Of a DNA stretch of 64,000 nucleotides, positions 50,003 through 60,138 are shown piece by piece. Under the pieces are notes generated by a model that was not told the DNA's origin, did not search any database, and saw only the letters and a program-made list of their open reading frames with translations. Source of the stretch: Arctopsyche grandis (taxonomy: Eukaryota; Arthropoda; Insecta; Trichoptera; Hydropsychidae); assembly GCF_051622035.1 (NCBI RefSeq), contig NC_135364.1, positions 20,859,001-20,923,000 on the forward strand, written 5' to 3'. Position 1 is the first letter of the stretch. Each line of letters opens with the position of its first letter. Both the position numbers and the translations under genes were made by a program.

Positions 50003-53000
50003 TCAAGCAGTCTTTTGAATTAACTTTTGTGCCATAGCAAAGAGATGTGCTTCCGGGGGATGAATCTCGTGACCACACTCGTTTACCGGCAGATTGCAAA
50101 GGTGTCGACGCAATGCCAGATCTTGACGAGCACAAAGAGCTCTGGTAAATCCATGTTCCGTTCCAAATAAAGATAGCCTTTGTTTACGCCGCCTTTCAAT
50201 TGCAACCTGTTATATTGAGGGTTTATTAACATTTAATAAATAAATAAATATACATACATATATTAATTATTATGTATATATTGTGTTATATACCTGAATG
50301 GATGCTATGGGATGAGTCAGTTTGAAATCATCATCAATGTGGTTTTCAGTTGAGGATTTTTCATTTTTAACACATTTATTATTGAATATTTCGTTTATCA
50401 TGCCTTTACCGGCTAAATGCAGAGATACACCGATTCGTGCAAGAACTTTTCGAGGTTGCCAATATTCTCTTGCTCTGGTTTTTTCCTTGGTATCACTCTC
50501 GTCGGTGTTATTTTTATCTTTCTTACCACGAACTTCAGCGACTAAACTGGCCCAGTCGACGCCGAGTGCGTCACCCAAGCCTGTAAAGAAATCAATTTAT
50601 GTAATACAAATCAAAAATCACTTAACTTGAGTAAATACTAATTGAAAAAAATATTTTATTTTTTATTTATACTTTGGGAAAGGTGGCATAGCCGAAGGAC
50701 CCAATTTTTATGGTGCCGTATTCGGGTTGCCCCTGAGTGACATCTATGATATTATAAAGTTGTACATGTATAAATTTTTAAAAACATATTCAAATAGTGT
50801 TAACAAAGTGGGTAGGATGGTTTTGGCCAATTTGAGGAGGAACCGTTTCAATAATGAAATCAGATAAATTGTCAAACTCTGATAGGAAACGATCGACTTG
50901 TAGTCACAAATATCCAAGTCTGACCAGCAGAACCAAGGATAATACTCTGAATAAATTATTTTTCAGTCGAGGTCAACCCACGAGATCGAACTCGGCAACC
51001 TTTCGGTGGTTAGCATAAACGTAACCACCAAGCTATGCTGCTGGATGAATATGTATACAAAATTTCAATAAAATCATTAGCATTAACCTTTTACTCTCTG
51101 ATCCTCTTCCAATTCACCGTCAGATATTTCTTCAAAATCTAAATTATCCAAACCATCCTCACCGTCATGTTGCTCTTGAGATTGATCCGGTTTGTTTTCA
51201 ACTGAAGAATTAGCCTCCTGGAATATAGACAGTCAAAATTTGAGTTATAATAATCGAAAAAAAATCAATTCAAAATATTTTTAATACAAAAATAGTAAAA
51301 AAAACGTAATAGGTTTATATACTTTTTGTAATATTGGTACCGGTTCCGTTTTCTGACCATTGACATCCTTCGTAGTTTGTTTTGAAGCTGATTTGGGTGG
51401 TACATGCTCAATCATCTATAATTTAAAATATAATTAGTTAGCAAAGTTCAATAGATTTAAAAAAATTTGTAATATTTAAATGTAAATAATTTGATATTAA
51501 AATTTCTTTCATAAAATAATTTGAAACATGGCGTGTAGTTTCAACACCAATCAATCAGTGATTCTGAGATGGTCTTTAAAATACATACGCCAAGAATGAA
51601 AAGCTAATTATTTAAGCAATATACATATATAAATAAATTTATTTTACATACATTGATATTTTCTTTTATAATTTTTATGATGTTGAATGACGTCAGTACA
51701 GTACATATAAATAATGAAAAAAAAATCCTTGGAAACGAATACACAACTCAATAATGATAAGTAAACGATCTAAACCAAGAAGCGTACGTTATTTTAGCAA
51801 ATTGTAAGTTATCCAAATATACTTGCATTATTTTAGCATTCATGCATAAATATCTATATATATATATATATACAAAAGATCATGCAAATTAAGAGAATCA
51901 GGAAACGGAAGTTATTGTAGAGCTTACAGGTTCATAGTCGGGCTTGAATTGTTGTAGATCAATCATCCCGTAATGATCAACAGTGTTTTGATTTTCAGGC
52001 GGATCAGTCGCCGCCGTCGCCGACTCTGTTACTTCAGACAATTCCTGCACCAAATTAGGCGAAACGTATAAAATAGTAACACATTAGTTTGTCAAATGCT
52101 ACACCAACAATTTCGCAGTGCATCCCCTCAACGTCACAATGTTAAGCCAAGTGTTAAAACCCAATTTCAAAATGCAGTTACATATATATATATATATTTA
52201 TTAATTTGGAAAGAAAAAAAAAAGTTAGTTTCACGTAAAATACTCACGTCGTCCCTATTGAGGATTTCATCGGCGTCGTCACTGATTTCGCTGAGATCGT
52301 CCGGTATCGGAGGATTCTCCGCCTCGACTGATGTGTGCAAGTTTGGTACGGAGCCTGTAGAGGAATTTTGTACGTTGGGTGTGCACGGTTTCTTCACCTC
52401 GGGTGCTTCAGCCGGTGCATCTCTACTGCGTTTAGACGGCAAAGAGTGAGCATGTGTCGAGTTCTGATCTCGATTGTGATCTACGCGTCCTCTATAACCT
52501 CCTCCTTCTTCTAAAATTGTTCGAATGACAGTATATTTAAAATCAATACAATATTTAAAGCACATAAAATGAAATACAATCATAATACCATGTATTCTAC
52601 CTCTAGAGTTCTTGCTCCCGCCTGATACTTGCCGATGAGAATGCCAGTTGCCATCAATATCTCGCTCTTTATCAGGCCAATCCATTCCCTGTAAAATGAA
52701 TAAACGCTCAATTATGTAAACCGAGTCTAATGTAAGCATAATATATATAAAAACGGACGCGATGTATGTATGTATGTGGGTATGTGGCGGACGCGTCGAC
52801 CAGTACGGAGATTTCAAAAAAACAAATTTTAGAATGCCAGGAGTATATGTTGTGCATAAAGATGTTGCGTAGGGGTGGGTGGAGGATCTAAGTAAAAGGC
52901 CAAAGTCGTGTCACAGCATTTATTGTTGATTAATAAGATACACGCACTGGCAGTGCTCCGTCCAGAATGTCTTGATATCGCATAAGTACCGCCTTATAAC

Positions 53001-56000
53001 GGGTCGGTTGCTCAAGGCATCTTCAACGTCTGGTTTGCTTGCCTATTGTTATGGTCACGTACTAGATGTCCCATGCTACCGCCGTGGGTTCTGAGAACTC
53101 TACCGGAATGCGACCCTGAGTTACTGCTACCCCCGCTAAGTGCATTCTAGAGGGAGATAATCCTCGAAACCAATTATAATGGTCACACAGTCTCTGGGAC
53201 GCTACTCGGTCTAATCCGATTGCACTTACTCGGCCTAATCCGAGTGTACGTAACAAAGATGTTTAATAAAATAAATACACACAAACGAGGCGCACAACCA
53301 ATCAGCGTGAAGTGGTCCACGTGACGCAGGGTAGCAGTGAAGTGGGTACCTGAGCGTCTAACATGTGCTCCTGATATTGAGCACCTAACTTGGTAACTTG
53401 GTGATGTCGGTGTCAGATGCGCTGCGCGGGAGCGTACACACATTCATTCATCATTTCGAACTGGTGAACGGGTTGAATCGGCAAGCGTGTAATGCGCGCA
53501 CTCGATATTTTACTATTAATACGTGCACATGCCTATAAATTACCTTACATTATATTTATATGTATAGCATATAACTTTATTTTAATTCGTGTATCAATTC
53601 CTTTTCGAAACCACCCATTGAAATCAACGGGTACAATAGTAATATTTAAAAATTGACCTTGTGTTGTGAATCTCTATGTTGCCAATGACGATCTTGACGG
53701 TTCCAATCTCCGTGATAGTCATCATTATCCCAATCCTTATGTTGATGGGATAATTGAGCATGATGCATATATTGTCGCTCAGGATCCATTGAATTTTCTC
53801 GTCCGTCCCACGAAAGATCATCGCGTCTATTACAGTCCCTACTTCTCCTGTCATCGATGAAACCTTCAAACAAATTTAAATTATAAATAACATTCAACTA
53901 ATCGGCATAATGAAGTTTAATAAGTATACCTCTATCTAACGCGTGGTGTTCGTCTAAGTGGTCTCCGTATGCTCGTTCGTCCGGATCCAAATATCCACGA
54001 CTGTGCGAGCCTTGCATATCGTACGGAGAGTCGTAATGCAAGTCTCTGTCGTGTCCTTGTAACGGATACGCGCCTGGAGATCGATCTACCCTCTCCCTGT
54101 CGAGGCTGACCATGTCGTCGTATCTTTCGCCGGGTCTTTCATAGCTTCGATCCATTGAATGAGAATGATCGTACGATCGGTCGAGACTGTGACTGTATTC
54201 GTTACGATCAGGTCTGTCGATGCTGCTACGTCTATCCGACGGACGTTTGGGCAATCGATCGATCCTGTCCCTGTCGGCAGACCTATCAGTTTTTCGAGAG
54301 TTGCGTGGTTCGGTGCGCGTTTCTGATCTTTCCCGATTGGACGAAATGGCCCTTTCCAAACCTAGGCTTTTATTGGTGGCTGCGAGTGCTGCCAAGCGTT
54401 CTTCCGGTCTTGGTAAAAGTCTTTCGACAGGTTTGTCCGGACCTGGTTTTTCGAGTCCTTTATTCAGACCTCGATCCCTATCTCGACCTCTCGGTGGGTT
54501 TCTTTTAGAGTCGCTGTCCCGTTTAGCTTGTTCTTTCAAGCGCTCTCTTTCACGTTGCCTTTCTTGACACCTGGCTAGAGCTTCTTCTCGCTCCTTTTCG
54601 CGTTGAGCTTCCCTTTCTATTCTCTGCTGCTCTCTATCTTTGCGATCCCTGTCATGCCTGTCTTTATCGTCATGTTTATCTTTACGCCTCTCCAAAGAGC
54701 GATCTTTGAAATCCTTATCCTTTCTTTTGTCGTCTTTGCGGTCATCTTTAGGTGACATGCGACCTCTATGTTTATCCGAACTGTTGTCTTGCCGAGCGCC
54801 TCCTTTCGACGAGCCCCTGCTTTTAGTAGGACTATCTTTCCTACGCGGATCCTTAGGTGGATGCGACTCGTGTCTTCGTAGCGGTGATCTAGATCGAGGC
54901 TTGGATCTGGGCGATTTGCTTCGTCTGCGATCTTTGTCTCGATCGCGATCGCGATCCTTATCACGCTCTCTGTCTTTATCCCTCTCTTTTTCCTTTAATC
55001 GTTCACGTTCGCGCTCTTTTTCACGCTCCCTGTCTTTTTCTTTTTCTCTATCTTTACTGACATTAGGAGATTGACTTCTGTTTTTATCCTTACGCGGAGA
55101 CCTAGAACGGGTCCTATTCTTATTCAAAATATATCCTTTAGGAATATTTTTATTATTGATCGGCGGAGTTCCTCCGGTTTTCTTTGCAGGCGACAGAGAT
55201 TTCTTAGATTTTGGAGGAATTTTAGCTTTGAGTCCACCGGGTGGTTCGCGTTTTTTAATCGTTCTATCGTCTTTTTTGAGAGACGCCAGTTTACAGCCGT
55301 TAGATTTATCTCTTTTGATGAGATCATCTTTGGGATGTTTCTTTTTCGAAAGGTGATCAGAACCTGACGATGAACTAGAATTCCGCTTCGATTTAATTTT
55401 CCGAATTTTCTTTCTCACCTCTCTAAAAACACATTACAAAAGTTAAATTAAACTTAAATGTATATATAAAGGCAAATTTATTAAATACAAACATAGTCAT
55501 GAAAATTTGGAAAAAATCAAAAGAATTAAGTGTTTTTTCATATAATTGCTCGGTTATATTAAAAACTTGCAATTTATATTTTGTACAAATTTTTACAAAG
55601 AGTTATTATGAAATATTATTTCCAGTAATAAATGGCACAGGGTGTTTTTCATAAATGACGGGCTGAAAACCAGACTGGTACAAATGACATTTAAAAAAAA
55701 ATCTGGTTTAAGTGCTAAAATAATAGCATATATGAATGCTATTATTTTAGCACTTAAACCAGCTTTTTTTAAAAATGTAACTTGTACCAGTCTGGTTTTC
55801 AGCCCATCAAATGTCATTGTTACTTTATATACATACATACATATGTACGTGATAACAATATATGAAGTTATGTTATAATGAGAAAATTTGACCTCATCTG
55901 ATAGATAAAAGAAGTTTTTATTATAATTTTTATATATCTGCAAATTTTGACTCATCGGAAACAATATACTTAACAGTGCAAGGGATTTTGAACCATTGTC

Positions 56001-56806
56001 TTAATATATATATATAAGATTATGAAATTTGTCCAAATTTCATCATAATGCTTTCAAAGTAAAATTATTCAGAAACAAACTTCCTCATTAGTAATATGTT
56101 ATGTAAAAAGATTTTTGATTCGCGAAGAAAATCTAAATTATTCTTGTGTTACAATGTAGAAAGTGTCTTATACATTATCGTCTATTCAAGCATAAATACA
56201 CAAATTAAATTCGTATAGAAGTACTTGTAAAAAAAAAAAAAAATCGATTTTTTTTTTGAGTATCATAATAATCAAGTCCAACTGTCATTGTCGAAGTACT
56301 GACCTAGCTGACGAAGACGAGGAAGTGGAACCACCAGAACTCGAACTGGAGACGCTGGTAGAACTAGAACTGCGCGAGGAGGAAGAAGTAGAAGCTCGCT
56401 TGCTGCGACGATTCTTATTTGACTCCATTTTCATCTGTATGTCTAGCTCGAGTTGTAGCTGCTGACGTCGCTGTTCTAAAGCATCCGCATCTGCGTTCTC
56501 CAACGAGCGAGTCCATTCCGCCCAATCGGCCCGCTCCGGTTCTCGTTCCCGCTCCCTCTCTCGTTCCCGTTCGCGGACTACTACAGCCGATAGGAGTCTC
56601 TTCTCATCGCGTCGCTTATCAGCAGCCGTGGCAGCAGCTCCAGTGCCAGGACCGAGGCCAATTCCTATGGGTCCCGTACCTGCCCATTGACGGCCGCCTT
56701 CTTTTTTTGTACCCAGTCGTTCGAAGACGCTGGGACGATTGCCGACGCCCTCGGAGCCTGCGCCCCCGCCGCCACCCCCACTGGAGCGTTTGCCCCCCTT
56801 GGACAT
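50003..56806 (-). CDS. flacc: Flacc/ZC3H13 homologue, m6A writer component
   Basis: Nuclear adaptor of the m6A methyltransferase complex; it bridges Fl(2)d/WTAP to the Nito/RBM15 module. Ten exons: 56806-56304, 55422-53930, 53863-53658, 52688-52601, 52510-52248, 52044-51928, 51415-51323, 51217-51088, 50580-50294 and 50206-50003. All joins keep frame, giving 1,127 residues. Residues 24-32 (RPSVFERLG) match the ZC3H13 N-terminus, and the chosen start gives MSKGGK, like the family. Exons 1-2 are Ser/Arg/Asp/Glu-rich (long RERERE and KDRDRD runs). Exon 5 has EISDDADEILNRDD, like human ISDDELDEIL. Exons 9-10 carry the conserved C-terminus (GVDWASLV, VLARIGVSLHLAGKG). No CCCH zinc finger is visible, which I recall also holds for the fly protein. 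Exon 8 needs the donor AAAG/GTTAAT to keep frame. Introns 1, 3 and 8 contain a MITE, a solo LTR and a SINE. Confidence 0.9.
50645..51052 (-). mobile_element. tRNA-derived SINE, copy 3, in Flacc intron 8
   Basis: The most complete copy. On the minus strand: A-box-like TAGCTTGGTGGTTACG, B-box GAGTTCGATCTCG, then the family core with GGATATTTGTGACTACAAGT and CCTATCAGAGTTTGAC. The tail contains GGGTCCTTCGGCTATGCCAC and an AAATAAAA run. It lies in intron 8 (50581-51087), in the gene's sense orientation, and makes up most of that intron. Confidence 0.75.
52745..53640 (-). mobile_element. Helitron-like family C, copy 2, split by a solo LTR
   Basis: The flanks 52745-52800 and 53460-53640 match the two parts of the 39311-39520 element: CGCGTCCG/CACATACCCACATA on one side; ATAACTTTATTTTAATTCGT, AAACCACCC and CAACGGG on the other. 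About 660 bp of LTR-like DNA separates them. The whole lies in Flacc intron 3. Confidence 0.5.
52863..53442 (-). repeat. Solo LTR (probably BEL/Pao or Copia-like), about 580 bp
   Basis: On the minus strand it begins TGTGTACGCTCCCGCGCAGC and ends CCCCTACGCAACA. It has a CCAAT-type GATTGGTT, a TATTTATTTTATTAAAC TATA-like region near 53270, a repeated CTCGGATTAG/ATCGGATTAG motif, and AATAAATGCTG near the end. The promoter and poly(A)-like signals point the same way as Flacc transcription. No target duplication was resolved. Confidence 0.5.
55660..55805. mobile_element. Palindromic MITE in Flacc intron 1
   Basis: A 146-bp near-perfect palindrome. Each end reads GGGCTGAAAACCAGACTGGT, and the inner arms GGTTTAAGTGCTAAAATAAT meet across an 8-base centre (TATATGAA). 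Mismatches are confined to an A-rich stretch between the arms. It lies 240 bp upstream of exon 2, so the Flacc pre-mRNA would contain a hairpin of about 65 base pairs. No target duplication is clear. Mirrored frames on both strands here are artefacts of the palindrome. Confidence 0.8.
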
Positions 56807-56960
56807 GGAGCTCACTGACAGTTCTTCAATACAAACGAGACATGGGCCGGCATTCGCTCTACCTTTCCCCTCAATCTCACGCGAACACAACTGTCAAAAC
56901 AGTGTTACCACAATAGTGCATTATAATGTTTTATTACAGGCAACATTTTAATGTAAAATT

Positions 56961-57199
56961 GGTAAACGGACTACTAGTCATATGTGAACCAGTCACAGGA
57001 CAACCGGTCGCTCTAGATCGGTCACACGTGATCACCCTTCACACTAAAACTGGTCACACCCTAAAACTGGTCACGAGAAAACTGGATGACCGATTTTAGG
57101 GTGTGCCCAGTTTTAGGGTGACGGGTGATCACGTGTGACCGATCTAGAGCGACCGGTTGTCCTGTGACTGGTTTACATATGACTAGTAGTCCGTTTACC
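56961..57199. mobile_element. Long-TIR palindromic element upstream of Flacc
   Basis: A 239-bp element whose ends both read GGTAAACGGACTACTAGTCA. The arms (about 100 bp, very similar) contain ACCGGTCGCTCTAGATCGGT and CACACGTGATCACCC, and meet around repeated CCTAAAACTGGTCAC units. Its left edge is 155 bp upstream of the Flacc ATG, within the likely promoter. It abuts the next palindrome without a spacer. Confidence 0.8.
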
Positions 57200-57303
57200 T
57201 ACGTTGACGCAGACGTATCGCAACTGACTACCGCAAAAGAACATACGTCAACGCGACGTATGTGCATTCGTATGGGCAAAAACGATACGTCTGCGTCAAC
57301 GTA
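57200..57303. repeat. 104-bp inverted-repeat element, abutting
   Basis: A perfect 21-bp terminal inverted repeat beginning TACGTTGACGCAGACGTATC surrounds a short interior. The interior contains a second palindrome (ACATACGTC-AACGC-GACGTATGT). It starts at the base following the previous element. Confidence 0.8.
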
Positions 57304-57674
57304 TTCGGTGGAAGAGTGCCTTAACAATCAGGACTCTGAAGTCGGATCAAAATTTACCGACTCTAACTTGAACGATTTTAGTAAGATCAATTTTTGTTGC
57401 CAACACATAAAATTGTTAGTATTAGAAATAATAGTGTGGCGAACACCTTTACGCGCGGAAATGGCTCCCACGTTGGGATGCGCATGATGTGTTGTTATCT
57501 GTCGTAGTAGTTCTCCTGGTTCAATGCTCCTCGTTGAATCACAGTTAGCAGTACGAGCTGGCGGGAGAAAAGCTGGAGACCAGGTCACGAGGCCCTTTCT
57601 CTACGTAGACACTTCTGGCTGTTCCGTAAACAGCGCCGTATGAAGAGGGCGAGAGCTCTAGAAATTGTATAGCA

Positions 57675-58619
57675 TGTAGGAATCTCGTCGTCGTCATCGT
57701 CATCGAAACCTTCGAGAATATTCCGCAACAACAAACTACATTCCCGAAACCCAGACGACATGCACCTGCAGTCATTATATTAAACTCAGGCGGAACGCCC
57801 CTACCAGTCGAGTGGAACCAAAACGGTCGAAACACGCCGCCACCATTAAAATACATCGAGCGGAAAGGCGCCAAGCATTCCAGAAAATTCGACGCCTCGA
57901 CGAAAACAAAATTCCTCTCGTACGCGTCAATAACCACTTCCATCAAGCATTCCAGAAAATTCGACGCCTCGACGAAAACAAAATTCCTCTCGTACGCGTC
58001 AATAACCACTTCCATCAAGCATTCCAGAAAATTCGACGCCTCGACGAAAACAAAATTCCTTTCGTACGCGTCAATAACCACTTCCACCAAGCATTCCAAA
58101 AACACTATAAAAGGAGGTACAACCCAAACCACGCCAGTCGACCCAGAGCAGCAAGCGTCGACACACAGCAGCAGACCAGTCAACATACAGCTCCTGACCA
58201 GCCACCACTACACTACGCGGACTTGGAAGATCAACCAGCCGGACGAGCCAGCAACACACTGCCGTATCCAGAGACCTTCCGTACATAGCTGAATGCTGAG
58301 CCAGCGACACTCTACCATATCCAGAGACCGCTGAACGACATACTTTTGCCCACAAATACCATACCTTTGTACAACCATAGGCAAACAATAAAACTTTATA
58401 AAACTAGCACAACAGTGTTTCGTTAGGCCGGGATACGGTCAACACACATGTAACCCGCCTACATTGGTACTACTCCGACGTGATCTACGCAACCTTCTGA
58501 TCATCCAACAGCGCTGTCAACACATCGCTACCCCGCCTACATTGGTGACCCCATCTTTGAACCACACAACAGTGTTTCGTTAGGCCGGGATACGGTCAAC
58601 ACATCGTACCCCGCCTACA
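57675..58619 (+). repeat. 5' LTR (945 bp)
   Basis: It contains a 72-bp unit repeated three times at about 57876-58090 (unit start AAGCATTCCAGAAAATTCG), then a TATA box CACTATAAAAGGAGG near 58111, an AATAAAAC poly(A)-like signal near 58388, and a U5 in which the GTTAGGCCGGGATACGGTCA and CCGCCTACATTGGT motifs recur. A 158-codon frame (57812-58288) spans U3 and R and encodes the 72-bp unit as a 24-residue repeat (QAFQKIRRLDENKIPLVRVN...). I treat it as incidental. Confidence 0.8.
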
Positions 58620-58679
58620 TTGGTGACCCCATCTTAGAACTACGCAGCCTTCATAGCAGTCAACAGCGCAGTCAACACG

Positions 58680-59042
58680 GCAGCCCACAGTGCAGCCTCC
58701 ACAACAACCAACAGCCGCCACGACAGCAGCCCACAGCGCAGCCTACATAGCAGCCCACAGCGCAGCCTACATAGCAGCCCACAGCGCAGCCTACATAGCA
58801 GCCCACATCGCAGCCTACATAGCAGCCCACATCGCAGCCTACATAGCAGCCCACATCGCAGCCTACATAGCAGCCTACATCGCAGCCTACATAGCAGCCT
58901 ACATCGCAGCCTACATAGCAGCCCACATCGCAGCCTACATAGCAGCCCACATCGCAGCCTACATAGCAGCCCACATCGCAGCCTACATAGCAGCCCACAT
59001 CGCAGCCTACATAGCAGCCTACAACGCAGTCTACAACGCAAC
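58680..59042 (+). repeat. 24-bp minisatellite, about 12-13 units
   Basis: The unit is CAGCCTACATAGCAGCCCAC plus ATCG or AGCG, itself a doubled 12-mer. The period is a multiple of three and contains no stop codon in several frames, so overlapping frames are open on both strands (AAYIAAHI-type, CRLRCGLL-type and VGCYVGCD-type repeats). That openness comes from the repeat and is not evidence of coding. Confidence 0.85.
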
Positions 59043-59575
59043 CCTCAACGCAGACTTCAAACGCAGTCCGCTACATGTCCCCACAACTAGTGACCATGTC
59101 AAACAACTCCGCAGCTTTCGCCACAACAAGACGCAACCCGGAGACAACAACCAAATGGATCCACTACTGTTGATCCGCCAGCACCGCTCATCACACCTCC
59201 GATGAGTCATCACCTCGATGAGCACACGCAGGACGCCGCAGCCTGCACAACAGCACCGTCCAGACCGACACAAACCTTCACTACCATTGTAACGACCGAA
59301 ACAGTAACATGGTGTGAAAGTACATATGGACCAGCTACCAACACAACCCGCTGTTGAGTCAACCCACTCCAGCACAACCGGCGAAACAAATCGCCACTGA
59401 GCCAACTAGCTCCAACACAACACAGCCGCTGTCGAGACAACTAACTCCAGCACAACCAGCACAACGCCTGCACAACAACATCGTCCAGACCACCAACCTT
59501 CACTATCAACGTAGCCTAGACAGAATAAGCAACATGGTAGAAAAGAACAACTCGGACTGGTACGCAAAACGAGAC

Positions 59576-59870
59576 CCGCTGTCGAGACAACTAACTCCAG
59601 CACAACCAACGAAGACCAGCACTCAACGCACTTCGTAAACCAACGTTCTTCACGCAAGATCCGCTGTCGAGACAACTAACTCCAGCACAACCAACGAAGA
59701 CCAGCACTCAACGCACTTCGTCAACCAACGTTCTTCACGCAAGACCCGCTGCCGAGACAACTAACTCCAGCACAACCAACGAAGACCAGCACTCAACGCA
59801 CTTCGTCAACCAACGTTCTTCACGCAAGACCCGCTGCCGAGACAACTAACTCCAGCACAACCAGCAAAAC
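59576..59870 (+). repeat. 85-bp tandem array, about 3.4 units
   Basis: Units start CCGCTG(T/C)CGAGACAACTAA at 59576, 59661, 59746 and 59831 (exactly 85 bp apart), the last being partial. Degenerate single copies of the same start occur near 59346, 59425 and 60016. A second motif (GCCTGCACAACA...CAAACCTTCACTA) recurs near 59240, 59470 and 59904, showing a larger, older repeat order. Confidence 0.85.
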
Positions 59871-60138
59871 AGTCACGCGAATGACTCCACGCAGAACACA
59901 GCAGCCTGCACAACAGCACCATCCAAGCCATCACAAACCTTCACTACCAACGCAGCTCGCCCAAAATAAGCAACCTGGTAGAGAACAAGACTTGGACCGG
60001 CATGCAACACAAGACCCGCTGTTGAGACAACTTTCTCCAGCACAACCGGACAAACAACGACGCCATCGAGTCAATAGACTCCAACACATCAAGATTCCCA
60101 CAAAATCACACACATCGCTAACACTCACCGGAGAGCCA

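Noticed and set aside
54155-55367. Several plus-strand frames of about 100-144 residues
   Set aside because: They are antisense shadows of the low-complexity RD/RE/SR-rich Flacc exon 2.
55593-55964. Similar frames on both strands (KTRLVQ...LSAKIIA)
   Set aside because: They are mirror images produced by the palindromic MITE, not genes.
58640-59205. Long open frames on both strands over the 24-bp array
   Set aside because: They arise from a stop-free repeat whose period is a multiple of three; all translations are pure repeats and no start or domain is convincing.
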